DNA of 64,000 bases from Lachnospiraceae bacterium. Its GTDB lineage: Bacteria > Bacillota > Clostridia > Lachnospirales > Lachnospiraceae. The translations under genes and the position numbers were made by a program. The stretch is from contig JAILRH010000255.1 in the NCBI GenBank assembly GCA_024698345.1, forward strand, positions 18,148-82,147, written 5' to 3'. The first letter of the stretch is position 1. Each line of letters opens with the position of its first letter. Below, piece after piece: positions 8,425 to 17,056 of the stretch. The notes beneath the pieces were generated by a model. It had not been told where the DNA came from. It made no database searches and saw only the letters and a list, made by a program, of their open reading frames with translations.

Positions 8425-8955
8425 ATGGCAAAAGACAAAGATAAAAATAGGAAAAATAAAAACGAAAAAGTAGAGGAAATGCTTAATTATACCTATCGTG
8501 ACAGTGGGCAGGAATTTCTTATGCAAAAAAAGATGCTTAGGTCCATTGTTTTGATGATTATTACAATGATGGCATTGATTGTGTTTATTGCGCTATACTT
8601 TGGTGAGAGACAAAGAGTTCAGGAAACGTATCAGAGACAATTTGACAAAGCACTCGACAGCGCAATAGAACATATGGAAGATTATGTTAATGCAGACGGA
8701 GATTTTGAACTACGATACAGAATGATTTTTACTGAAATAACAAATATCAATACGTTTTCATTCCTGCTTGAGGGGAAGGAAGCAGAACATAAATCGATAA
8801 ATGAATTGTATACAGTATTTCTCAAGTATCCTGAGCAGACGAGCGGGAGAATAGAAGAAGTTAAAGAGATAGTTGAGAAAATAAAAACATCAGAAAAAGA
8901 TGCTTATGAACAACTGGATCAATTTATTGCTTCGATTGATAAGAAGGGATTTTAA
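8425..8955 (+). CDS. Single-pass membrane protein of unknown function
   Basis: A 176-residue protein not recognised as any family. It has a very basic N-terminus (KDKDKNRKNKNEK), a transmembrane helix at about residues 41-63, and an outer domain of about 110 residues predicted to be mostly helical and rich in Glu and Lys. ATG 8425 is preferred because AAAAGG lies 12 nt upstream; the in-frame ATG at 8416 is only 3 nt from it. It follows sipW2 by 25 bp and is probably the last or second-last gene of the same operon. Its position suggests an accessory part of the fibre-export machinery; no activity can be assigned. Confidence 0.7.
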   Translation: MAKDKDKNRKNKNEKVEEMLNYTYRDSGQEFLMQKKMLRSIVLMIITMMALIVFIALYFGERQRVQETYQRQFDKALDSAIEHMEDYVNADGDFELRYRMIFTEITNINTFSFLLEGKEAEHKSINELYTVFLKYPEQTSGRIEEVKEIVEKIKTSEKDAYEQLDQFIASIDKKGF

Positions 8956-9084
8956 ATTATAGCTATTGTTTGCCTTTGTGTGAAAGACGGCAATAGGAAA
9001 ATGATGATATTAGAAATGGCTATATAAAGAAATGATAAAAACGAAACGACATGTATGGTGTTTGAGTAAGAAAGGATGAGGCAT

Positions 9085-9309
9085 ATGAGTAGAAAAAGTC
9101 GTCTAAAAAAAGAAATAAAGGTATGTCAGAAAACAATAGTGGAGATAGAGAGAAGACGTGCCAGATCCCAGTCGGCTCTGGTTCAGGCAATCCTTTTACA
9201 GGAGGAACCTGATGAGGCAGATGTTGAGTGGTTCAATAAATATACCGGAGAGATAACAGCCTGCCGTAATCATATGCTGGAGATGAAAAAAGAACTGGAA
9301 TCGCTATAA
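9085..9309 (+). CDS. Small coiled-coil protein of unknown function
   Basis: A 74-residue, strongly helical, basic protein (start MSRKSRLKKEIK). ATG 9085 is chosen because AAAGGATGAGG ends at the right distance; the in-frame ATG at 9076 overlaps that ribosome site. No family is recognised. It stands between the sipW island and the promoter of the major TasA-like gene, on the same strand, and may be cotranscribed with the genes before it. Confidence 0.6.
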   Translation: MSRKSRLKKEIKVCQKTIVEIERRRARSQSALVQAILLQEEPDEADVEWFNKYTGEITACRNHMLEMKKELESL

Positions 9310-9511
9310 ACTGGCAAAAAATATACCTAAAGATTTCTGGTTTTAGGCTTAATTGTGTAAAATATCGAGTCTTGAGAAAAAAAGTTTTATATTCTATGGT
9401 GCATAAAGTGCATAATATTCAATAAAAAGATTAAATGAAAGGTTTTTATGCAGTGTGCATAAGAATGAGCCAAAAAAATACAAAAACAAAGCAAAAATAT
9501 ACAAAAAAAAC

Positions 9512-9540
9512 TTGTGAAAATGACATTTTTTGTATATAAT
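9512..9540 (+). promoter_or_regulatory. Promoter of the TasA-like subunit gene
   Basis: TTGTGA at 9512-9517, a 17-nt spacer and TATAAT at 9535-9540. The start would be near 9547, giving a leader of about 80 nt that contains the cre-like box and an ideal ribosome site. The rest of the 317-bp gap from 9310 is AT-rich and shows repeated TGCATAA/GTGCATAA-type words but no gene. Confidence 0.7.
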
Positions 9541-9583
9541 TAAGATAGTTAAAAAAGGTAGACTCGTAATTATAGTGGGGTCT

Positions 9584-9597
9584 TGGAAACGGTTTCA
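9584..9597 (+). promoter_or_regulatory. CcpA cre-like operator in the leader
   Basis: TGGAAACGGTTTCA matches the catabolite-responsive element consensus TGWAANCGNTNWCA at 13 of 14 positions and is nearly palindromic. It lies about 40 nt downstream of the predicted transcription start and 30 nt before the start codon, a position where CcpA usually blocks elongation. This implies that the abundant fibre subunit is shut down when preferred sugars are present. Confidence 0.65.
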
Positions 9598-9626
9598 AAG
9601 GAAAAGTGAAAAAGGAGGAAACGATT

Positions 9627-10604
9627 ATGAAAAAAACAAACATGAAAACAAGGAAAAGATTGGCCGGTGCGGTGTCAATGTTATTAATATCGAGTATGAT
9701 GCTCGGAACCGCAACATATGCATGGTTCACAATGAATAATGAAGTTACCGTAACTGGTATGTCAATGAAGACAACTGTAGAAAGCAACTTACTGATTGAT
9801 GATGTTGCAGCTTGTCATGGTGGTTCATGGAGTGCAGGTAGTTATGCTACTAATGATTCAACATTTAGATCATCTACCACCCAAACAATTGGTAGTGCTG
9901 TTTTAGCGCCTTTATCAACAACAAATGGATATAACTTCTTTGCAACTTTACCTAACAATGTAAAGGGTGATGGAGATGCTATTAATAATGCTTACACAGC
10001 TATTACTCAACTTAGTGACTTGACAGGTTTAGGATATAATTCAGCAACCCATACTTGGCTTGATTATCATTTTGTATTAAAGGCTGTAAACACTGATAGT
10101 AGTGCAACTAAGAATATTAACTTGTCTCAACTTAAGATGACATTTAGTAAGGCAACAGATTCAGAAAAAGCTTGGCGTGTTGCAATTCATTCTAAGAAAT
10201 TCGAAACAGCAACTGTTAATGGAGCAAAGACACTTCCTGATATTGATGCAAGTAATACTGGAGTTACAACACATATTTATGCTCCTGCCAGTGCAACTAA
10301 TTTTGAGGCTAACAAAGCTGTAACTTCAACAACTGCAACCGGTAGTGTTACATATGCAAGTCAAGTATCTGATGCAACAATTGCAACTGTAGCTGCAGGC
10401 GCAACAGAGTACTATGAAGTAGTAGTTCGTGTATGGCTTGAAGGTGAAGATAAAACTTGTAATGTAAATACATTCCAGTCATTGGTTGATGGAACATGGA
10501 GTTTTGAAACTAAATTTAAGCTTGAAACTGGAACAACAAGTGGTGTATATGTAATTGAACAGGCTGTTACATCTGCTGGATCGGGATCGGGATCGGGATC
10601 ATAA
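9627..10604 (+). CDS. TasA-like secreted fibre subunit with SipW-type signal peptide
   Basis: A 325-residue exported protein. ATG 9627 is set by AAAGGAGG ending 8 nt upstream; a GTG at 9606 lies before that site and is not used. The signal peptide is basic (KKTNMKTRKR), hydrophobic to about residue 34, and ends TATYAWFTMNN, the hallmark of SipW-processed TasA/CotN/camelysin proteins. TVTGMSM follows, also seen in its neighbours. The mature part is rich in Thr, Ser and Ala with only two cysteines. The C-terminal VRVWLEGEDKTC motif is shared with the protein at 2170, and a Ser-Gly tail encoded by a 6-bp microsatellite ends it. Strong promoter, strong ribosome site and a dedicated terminator suggest this is the abundant, monocistronic major subunit. 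Confidence 0.82.
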   Translation: MKKTNMKTRKRLAGAVSMLLISSMMLGTATYAWFTMNNEVTVTGMSMKTTVESNLLIDDVAACHGGSWSAGSYATNDSTFRSSTTQTIGSAVLAPLSTTNGYNFFATLPNNVKGDGDAINNAYTAITQLSDLTGLGYNSATHTWLDYHFVLKAVNTDSSATKNINLSQLKMTFSKATDSEKAWRVAIHSKKFETATVNGAKTLPDIDASNTGVTTHIYAPASATNFEANKAVTSTTATGSVTYASQVSDATIATVAAGATEYYEVVVRVWLEGEDKTCNVNTFQSLVDGTWSFETKFKLETGTTSGVYVIEQAVTSAGSGSGSGS

Positions 10605-10639
10605 CTTAAAAATGATAATGCCATAGTTATAATCGAATT

Positions 10640-10680
10640 ATATAAAGAACCGTCGGGGATTCCCCGACGGTTCTTTATAT
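10640..10680 (+). terminator. Long perfect hairpin, probable bidirectional terminator
   Basis: An inverted repeat with a near-perfect stem of about 19-20 bp. The arms are 10640-10659 and 10661-10680, with core AAGAACCGTCGGGG and its complement. The U-rich end (TTCTTTATAT) makes it a plausible terminator for the TasA-like gene 36 bp upstream. It directly abuts a gene remnant on its right side. Confidence 0.75.
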
Positions 10681-10758
10681 GCAACAGCATTGGATGATAT
10701 AGACGTTGATATTGTATTTGAACTTAAAGCGATTCCTACTCCTACTCCTGCTTCATAA
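10681..10758 (+). pseudogene. C-terminal remnant of a second TasA-like gene
   Basis: A 25-codon open stretch ending in TAA reads ATALDDIDVDIVFELKAI and then a PTPTPTPAS tail. The strand pattern DIDVDIVFELKAI resembles the last beta strands of the TasA-like proteins at 2170 (GGTIKFQMQFNI) and 9627 (GTWSFETKFKL). It has no start and no body; the hairpin at 10640-10680 stands where the rest should be. It is followed 40 bp later by a canonical terminator. I read it as the tail of a deleted paralogue, whose own terminator survives. Confidence 0.5.
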
Positions 10759-10799
10759 TGCGTGTTTAGAATTAGAAGTGTCTATTTGGATAAGCATTG

Positions 10800-10827
10800 G
10801 TCCCCTCTTCGGAGGGGACTTTTTTTG
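10800..10827 (+). terminator. Rho-independent terminator
   Basis: An 8-bp GC-rich stem, GTCCCCTC / GAGGGGAC, with a stable TTCG tetraloop (10808-10811) and a run of seven T. It is the second terminator after the TasA-like gene and probably belonged to the lost paralogue. Confidence 0.92.
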
Positions 10828-10882
10828 TTTAGCAACGAGGAAAATTCATCAAGCTTGCTTGAATGAATTTGACGACTGCCTA

Positions 10883-10917
10883 CAATCCCGAAACAAGCGT
10901 AGCGGTTTCGGTGATTG
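10883..10917. repeat. Dispersed hairpin repeat, copy A
   Basis: An imperfect inverted repeat with outer arms CAATC / GATTG, inner arms CCGAAAC / GTTTCGG and a loop containing AAGCGTAGC. A near-identical element occurs at 32984-33017. The 10828-11163 gap otherwise holds AT-rich DNA, a weak cre-like site and the ribosome site of the next gene. Confidence 0.7.
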
Positions 10918-10990
10918 CCTCTCGACGAAGAAAATGATGTTATCGTTAATAATGATTGATTAACAAATTAATTAAAATAATTTATACAAA

Positions 10991-11004
10991 TAAAAGCGCT
11001 TTGA
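10991..11004 (+). promoter_or_regulatory. Weak cre-like site upstream of the surface operon
   Basis: TAAAAGCGCTTTGA matches the cre consensus at 12 of 14 positions with a palindromic AAAGCGCTTT core. It lies 160 bp before the gene at 11164. A clear promoter could not be fixed in this AT-rich stretch. Confidence 0.35.
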
Positions 11005-11163
11005 AAAGTATTATTGTCATATTATGATTATTTTTCATGTTTTATAATGTTAGTAATATACTATTATTACTCGATATGTTATTATTAAATTAGTAGATTT
11101 TGTTTCTTGAATCGGTGATTATTCGTAGTAATTAATAACTAACAGAATTAGGGAGGTGGTAAT

Positions 11164-12063
11164 ATGATTAACTTAAAACATAAATTTAGAACTGTTTTTA
11201 AATTGTATTCCCATTTCTTGGTTTTGTTACTATTATTGATTGCGTCAATTGTATTGATGATTATTATTTTTAATGGAGCTATTGCTTGGCTGGTTGCAAA
11301 TAAACAAACCAACACATCCGGAATGCAAGTGTCCATAAAGAAATCTGATGCCGTGGCAGATTATTATGTATATATATATGATGTCAAGGAAGATGATGTA
11401 CATTATACAGGGCAAACAGTAAATAAGAACGGAATTGCGATTACTTTTTCACCACCGACATTACAGAGTTTGGAAATGCAGTTTTTCGATACAATTTTTA
11501 GATTGAAAAACCGACACACACCGGCTATTGTTCGTATTAGGCTGACGGACTTAGCCGAAGAATGGATTAATGGAGGAAATGTATCGATAACTCTTAAAAG
11601 AGATACGTCGATACCTGAGTATACAACGGAAAATGGGGATAAAAAACTTAATGAATATCTTACAAGTATGATGAGGTTCTCTCTTGCACAGGATAAAGAT
11701 TGGTACAATGCCGATGCAATCACTATGTTCAATAATGTAGATTCTGTGTTATATCCCAAAATTGTTACAAATAGAAATTATAATCCCTCAGGTTCGTCAG
11801 CCGTGTTTACAACAGTTACCACGTCAAATGATGTTATAACAAACATTAGCAAGACGGATGATATAACCATTACAACGTCTTATGAGGCGTCAGACATAGT
11901 AAATGGATATCTGGATGTTTATATGTTTATTACTTATGACGAAAATCTTGTTAATAAGTATGATTTGTCCAATATGAACATTGAAGGAACTGCGGTTGCA
12001 CATGTAACGACTTTAGAAAATGATTTGGAGTTACTTAGTGTTTCTTTTTCGGAAAGTGAGTAA
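11164..12063 (+). CDS. Exported surface protein with SipW-type signal peptide
   Basis: A 299-residue protein with GGGAGGTGG just before ATG 11164. A basic N-terminus and a long hydrophobic segment (about 18-40) end in GAIAWLVANKQTNTSGMQVS, matching the SipW-type pattern of Ala-Trp followed by an Asn/Thr-rich stretch and a xTGMxV block. The mature domain has no cysteine and no recognised family beyond TasA-like architecture. It is followed by a hairpin repeat and then the 1596-residue protein 140 bp later, with which it probably forms an operon. A minor fibre subunit or adaptor role is inferred from the signal peptide and neighbourhood. Confidence 0.75.
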   Translation: MINLKHKFRTVFKLYSHFLVLLLLLIASIVLMIIIFNGAIAWLVANKQTNTSGMQVSIKKSDAVADYYVYIYDVKEDDVHYTGQTVNKNGIAITFSPPTLQSLEMQFFDTIFRLKNRHTPAIVRIRLTDLAEEWINGGNVSITLKRDTSIPEYTTENGDKKLNEYLTSMMRFSLAQDKDWYNADAITMFNNVDSVLYPKIVTNRNYNPSGSSAVFTTVTTSNDVITNISKTDDITITTSYEASDIVNGYLDVYMFITYDENLVNKYDLSNMNIEGTAVAHVTTLENDLELLSVSFSESE

Positions 12064-12073
12064 CCGTATAACT

Positions 12074-12118
12074 AAGAAATAGATGTTCCCCTCTTCTAAA
12101 CAAAGTGAAGGTGGGGGT
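12074..12118 (+). repeat. Dispersed GATGTTCCC hairpin repeat, copy A
   Basis: AAGAAATAGATGTTCCCC and then TCTAAACAAAGTGAAGGTGGGG; the arms form an imperfect stem. A copy with a perfect CCCACCT/AGGTGGG stem is at 59600-59642. Both copies lie between two cotranscribed genes, just after a stop codon. Confidence 0.75.
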
Positions 12119-12203
12119 AAGAAAATTCGTTAAGTAGATGAAAGGTAAGATGAGTGAGTTGAGAAAGAAGTAAAATATCTTGAAACAGAAAGGAGTTGGG
12201 CGT

Positions 12204-15200
12204 ATGAAAAAATACAGAAAAATTATATTTGTTATATGTTTTATTATTTTTGCAGTTGCCATGACTCCAAATGCGTTTGCATGGTTTTATTCTTCGTTGC
12301 AGACTCAACCGGATATTACAGCATATATCCACAAATCTTATTTTGAGAGTGGGGATGGGACTTCGTCTGCGCAGTTTATTGACGGAACGCATGGAACAGA
12401 TGATTCGGGATGCGCATTTGAGATAAAATATCCGGTCCAGTTGTACTATTTTGCATGGCTTCAGGCTCTTGGATACTTTAATATTCCGAATGACGGCGAA
12501 AATACAATAAACCAGGTTTATTTTTATCTTTCGAGTGATCTTGATATGACAGGATATGTATTACCGGAGATTGGAACCGAAGAATATCCTTTCGTTGGAA
12601 ATTTCGATGGTAATGGTCATACTATTTCCAACCTTACGGTACAGAATGTTACAACAACTTCAGATTCGTCAACTACACTGACAGATATTCCGGATGAAAT
12701 TGCAAATTCCGAGATTGTAGGATTTTTTGGAGTGGTAGGATCGCTTTATACAAGTGGTGCAAATTCCGGGACGGTTAATGGGGCAGTGGATAGTGATGGC
12801 AGCTTTGTTGCTACAGCGGGATATACCTACAGCAGTCTTGTTAATGAAATAAAGAATTTTACTATAGACAATGTAACTATCAAAACTGAAACAGATAATG
12901 CATTGATTGGTGCGATTGCAGGATACGTTAATGGCAATGTATCCAATTCGGCATGCTCTGATATAATGCTGAAAATAAAAGATCATACATCTACAATTGG
13001 AATTACATCAGCAATATCAGATTACTCACTGGTGGGGTATTGCACAGATGCATATAAATTTAATCTTAACGTTTCCAAAAATACAGTCTACGCACCTGAA
13101 GAGACTGACAATATGATTTATAAGATAATCCAGGGTGAGGGTGCAGGCTTTGGTGGAAGTGTAAACATGCAGAACTTTTATAACAGGATGAGGAGTGCGT
13201 ATAATGCAGCTTCTTGGCCGACATATGTTTCTACAAAAAATTATATTGTGGATGTTGATGGAGTTAGAACATTTCAGAGCCAAAGCTCAAGTTCAGATTC
13301 TTACCATAAAGCAGTTGATTATGGAAGTGGGGGTAATTATTCTTTTGTTAAGTATCAGTCCGGTCAGGAAACGACAAATTTCTTTTACGTATATGGCGGA
13401 CTGGAATATGACAGCACTATTGTAACAACAACATATTATTATGATAATGAAACAGCTTACTTCATTAAAAGCAATGGCAAGTATTTAAATTTGGATTCAA
13501 ATCATAATATTGTTGCAGGTGATACTGGTGTTACGAAATGGCTGGTTGATAATTCGGGATATTATTATTCGGTTGAATATAATGATTCTACATCTCAGAA
13601 TTATTATTATCTGAATGCAAACGGAAATACAGATGTCCATATACAAAGTAGTGGAAGTACAGTTTGGAATAATAGTAATTCCCAACTATATTTAACTTCA
13701 GGAGGGGTAAATTACTATCTGTATTTTGATGGAAGTAATTGGCGACTTGTATCTAATATAATGCGTATTTCAGACGGAAACGGAAATTATCTTGGAGTTA
13801 GTAATGGCGACATTGCAAATGTTAATGAAAATGCATCTGTTTTTTGGAAGTATGAGAGTGATTGCTGGTCATGTGAAACAGATGGAAATACATATTATCT
13901 GAGAAATAATGGTGGTAATTTAGAGGTTACTACGAATGTGCTTCAAGCCACACAGTGGAATTATAGTGGCGGCACAATTTCAGACGGTAATTATTATTTA
14001 AGGTACAATAATGGAATGTGGTCTTTGGAAACTCTAACTATAACGCAATATTATGTTACAGATGGAAAGGGAAATTATCTAAGATATAATAGTGGTTTAA
14101 CATATTCAAACAATAAATCAAATGCGACTGTTTGGAATTTTTCGAATCATAGTGGAACCGGAACTATTGGCAATGGAACAAGAAATTTGAGATATTATTA
14201 TAATACACTAACAACCGGAACGGGAACCGGAACTTCATACAATTGGACTACAACTTCAGATTCTATTTATTATACTTCAGGAGGAAATAATTATTATATC
14301 AATTATTCAAACGGATGGAAAGCAACGGTAGGTCAGCAAGGGAGAACAATTAGTTACAATGGACAATATCTTAATATTATATCTACAACAGCAGTTGGAA
14401 CGTCAGAGGGTATTGGAGACTATAATGATGAAAACGGAAATACTTTATGGATGATTAATGGAAATACAGTATATACATATGTTGGAGGTACTGTATATTA
14501 TATGGTAAGGAATGGAACAACAGGAATAAGAGTACAAACAACATCTACGACGTGGTCAAGTGTAGGGTCAGATCAAATTTATTATCGAAGCGGTGGAAGG
14601 TATTATTATGTAAGTTATAACAATGGATGGGCGTTATCTCAAACATCACAGTATCTATCAATGTCAAATTTGGTGGAGTTGTATCCAAAAGTGTATACGG
14701 AACCGTATATTGATTTGTCACAACACAGTGACGTGGTATTTGATTTTGATAGCCCAGTAGTATCTTTCGCTAATACAACAGAGCAGATAATGAAATCGAG
14801 AGTTACGAATGATACTGAAAAAACATATGGGCATTCAAATGCTACGTTTTTTCCGATTAACTGTGTTGGAAGTGAGACCTTCAATGAATCATATCCAACT
14901 ATCACAAACGCTAATAAAAATCTTTTAGAGCCTAGCGATAATAATACGGGATATGTTGTTTCCGGCAATTCTATTGGGAACCAGACTTCATATGGTTATG
15001 ATGGCACCGGTGATATTCGTATATCAACTTATGCAATGTCATCTATTTCGGCATCAACTAATCAGTCAAGCAGTTTCACTTACTCAAATTCATATGATAG
15101 CAGACTTGAAATTATTACTGCGGTTAACAATGGCACATACAGTGGTTTTTACAGAGTATCTGATACATATAATGCAAACAACTCAAATATAAATGCAACT

Positions 15201-16994
15201 ATGTCAAGTGCCGTGGCAAACAGTAGAAAAGTAGATTACAACACATTGGGACTTAAGAGATATAAAGATGCCAGAGCAGCACTGTCTGATACATTTATGA
15301 ACGAATCAAATATTTTTGGTCTTCACTTTATGGAGGCAACAATTGATAAAAATAATTATATTGTCATTCCGGAAGCCAATATTAATGGTGAGATATATGA
15401 AAATTACAAAGTTCCAAAGGATAGTATAGATTTTAATGTTAAAAGACGCGGATTTATTACAGTATTTGCAGGTACTTATTTTAATAATAATAGGGCATTC
15501 TTCTCGCTTCATGAGATAACCCGTTATAAGGAAGATGATCCGGAAGTTATAAGTGGAACTTACGAAGTTAACGACATAAAAGATATCAAGGAAATATCAA
15601 ATATTTATAAGGCGGCAGTAGGAAGTGATTATATTTATCAGTATAGCGACGGAACATTCTCAAGCAATGCTGCACGAGGAAATCTGGCTTTCAATATGGG
15701 TTGGATGACGGATACAGAATCCTATTCAACATGGGTTCAAAATGCGGTATATTATTTTGAAATACCTGTTAATGCGGGGGAATTTGCCCTTGGTTCAGTT
15801 CCGGATAAGAGAGGTGCATATCTCTTCTATCTAGACATTGCTGCAAATGCAGGTACTGCTGAAGATAAAGAACGAAGAACATTTACAGAAAAGTTTATGG
15901 ATGAAACTTTCAGTATGCAGCTTCCTAAGGGAGTTCAGTTAGTTGAGTCAGGTAATAGTTACAATGCCTCAAAACCATACGAGTTTCTAACTGTAAACAT
16001 TGGCTCAGGTTTTAGTGGACAATATCCGTTAGTAAGAACGGGAGATGTGTTTACCTATACAGATAATGCGAATACAGAATTGACATATATTGGAGGAGCA
16101 TTGACAGCCCAGACAGTTTCGGGAAATGTTGCGAATGACTATGTGTATTATCCAAACGGATATAAATTCAAATACATTGAGCATGTGACGGATAAGGGGA
16201 TTGATACAGACAATTATGACCATTTCCTTGTTGAAACAACGGACACATATGATTCGACGGGAAATAGAACCGGAAGAAGTGTAAGTCTGTATTCAAGTAT
16301 ATTAAACGGAACAGATTTTACAGATAATGAGGTGATTGACGAGGATGATTTAGACCATATCATTACATTTACATACAATCCAACCGGGCATGATAATATA
16401 GCTATGCGATGCGTAAGAGCGGCGTCAGAAGGTGGTTTTACTATTGCTTTTAATGAGAACATTACGCTGTTGACAACAAGTATAACCAGCGACAATCCGG
16501 ATGTGCATGTCAACTTCGGAGATACTACAGGAGACTTAACCACCGTAACTGCAGCAAATAATCTTAATGGAGTTACAATCCCTGCCATTAATTTGGATGG
16601 CACCGCCGGTGGAGATGACAATGACGAAGGACTGTATCACAAGTCAGTTTACGGACCGGCACTTGCACAGTATCAGACTTATTATACAGGCACGGGTGCA
16701 AATGCAACACTTGATACGGACACATCATTTACAATGGCAAATCTTGCAGCAGGTAATTCAAATCAGAACAGGACGCTCACATACAACATTACCCTTACTC
16801 CGGGAGCATCTGCAGGAACAGTTACGGTATATGCGAGACGCCTGATAAACAGCTATAGTTACACGACACATACATTTAATACAGTTGAAGGGGAGGAAGC
16901 AGTTGCTTCAGGAACGATAAATGTAACAGTTGGAGGCGTAAATATAAACAGTACCGCAATTGGTACACAGACAACAACAGTTACCATTCAGTGA
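12204..16994 (+). CDS. Large SipW-dependent repeat surface protein (1596 aa)
   Basis: ATG 12204 is set by AAAGGAG 8 nt upstream. The signal peptide ends PNAFAWFYSS, a SipW-type site. Residues about 75-175 hold a GLUG-like module (PVQLYYFAWLQALGYFN, later FVGNFDGNGHTISNLTV). From about 420 to 880 comes a tyrosine- and glycine-rich array whose units follow the pattern G-x-YL ... W ... YYLRYNNGMW, with roughly 40-50 residues per unit, resembling beta-trefoil or cell-wall-binding repeats. The remaining half (about 880-1596) is beta-rich, Thr/Ser/Asn-rich and unassigned. No C-terminal membrane anchor or LPxTG is present. It is probably secreted and retained by the fibre or by sugar binding. A strong terminator follows. 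Confidence 0.8.
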   Translation: MKKYRKIIFVICFIIFAVAMTPNAFAWFYSSLQTQPDITAYIHKSYFESGDGTSSAQFIDGTHGTDDSGCAFEIKYPVQLYYFAWLQALGYFNIPNDGENTINQVYFYLSSDLDMTGYVLPEIGTEEYPFVGNFDGNGHTISNLTVQNVTTTSDSSTTLTDIPDEIANSEIVGFFGVVGSLYTSGANSGTVNGAVDSDGSFVATAGYTYSSLVNEIKNFTIDNVTIKTETDNALIGAIAGYVNGNVSNSACSDIMLKIKDHTSTIGITSAISDYSLVGYCTDAYKFNLNVSKNTVYAPEETDNMIYKIIQGEGAGFGGSVNMQNFYNRMRSAYNAASWPTYVSTKNYIVDVDGVRTFQSQSSSSDSYHKAVDYGSGGNYSFVKYQSGQETTNFFYVYGGLEYDSTIVTTTYYYDNETAYFIKSNGKYLNLDSNHNIVAGDTGVTKWLVDNSGYYYSVEYNDSTSQNYYYLNANGNTDVHIQSSGSTVWNNSNSQLYLTSGGVNYYLYFDGSNWRLVSNIMRISDGNGNYLGVSNGDIANVNENASVFWKYESDCWSCETDGNTYYLRNNGGNLEVTTNVLQATQWNYSGGTISDGNYYLRYNNGMWSLETLTITQYYVTDGKGNYLRYNSGLTYSNNKSNATVWNFSNHSGTGTIGNGTRNLRYYYNTLTTGTGTGTSYNWTTTSDSIYYTSGGNNYYINYSNGWKATVGQQGRTISYNGQYLNIISTTAVGTSEGIGDYNDENGNTLWMINGNTVYTYVGGTVYYMVRNGTTGIRVQTTSTTWSSVGSDQIYYRSGGRYYYVSYNNGWALSQTSQYLSMSNLVELYPKVYTEPYIDLSQHSDVVFDFDSPVVSFANTTEQIMKSRVTNDTEKTYGHSNATFFPINCVGSETFNESYPTITNANKNLLEPSDNNTGYVVSGNSIGNQTSYGYDGTGDIRISTYAMSSISASTNQSSSFTYSNSYDSRLEIITAVNNGTYSGFYRVSDTYNANNSNINATMSSAVANSRKVDYNTLGLKRYKDARAALSDTFMNESNIFGLHFMEATIDKNNYIVIPEANINGEIYENYKVPKDSIDFNVKRRGFITVFAGTYFNNNRAFFSLHEITRYKEDDPEVISGTYEVNDIKDIKEISNIYKAAVGSDYIYQYSDGTFSSNAARGNLAFNMGWMTDTESYSTWVQNAVYYFEIPVNAGEFALGSVPDKRGAYLFYLDIAANAGTAEDKERRTFTEKFMDETFSMQLPKGVQLVESGNSYNASKPYEFLTVNIGSGFSGQYPLVRTGDVFTYTDNANTELTYIGGALTAQTVSGNVANDYVYYPNGYKFKYIEHVTDKGIDTDNYDHFLVETTDTYDSTGNRTGRSVSLYSSILNGTDFTDNEVIDEDDLDHIITFTYNPTGHDNIAMRCVRAASEGGFTIAFNENITLLTTSITSDNPDVHVNFGDTTGDLTTVTAANNLNGVTIPAINLDGTAGGDDNDEGLYHKSVYGPALAQYQTYYTGTGANATLDTDTSFTMANLAAGNSNQNRTLTYNITLTPGASAGTVTVYARRLINSYSYTTHTFNTVEGEEAVASGTINVTVGGVNINSTAIGTQTTTVTIQ

Positions 16995-17011
16995 TTGGTA
17001 CAGTTATATAG

Positions 17012-17056
17012 GCACCTGTTTGTCAATCGGATTGATTGATGAACAGGTGCTTTTTT
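17012..17056 (+). terminator. Rho-independent terminator
   Basis: A 17-bp stem with two G-U pairs (GCACCTGTT... / ...AACAGGTGC) followed by six T, 18 bp after the stop of the 1596-residue protein. Confidence 0.93.

Noticed and set aside
10828-10930. c-di-GMP riboswitch before the surface operon
   Set aside because: Hairpins are present, but none of the conserved class I or II core sequences could be found, and part of the region is a dispersed repeat.
10706-10963. An 85-codon open frame over the terminator
   Set aside because: It reads through a clear terminator and a repeat element and has no ribosome site.
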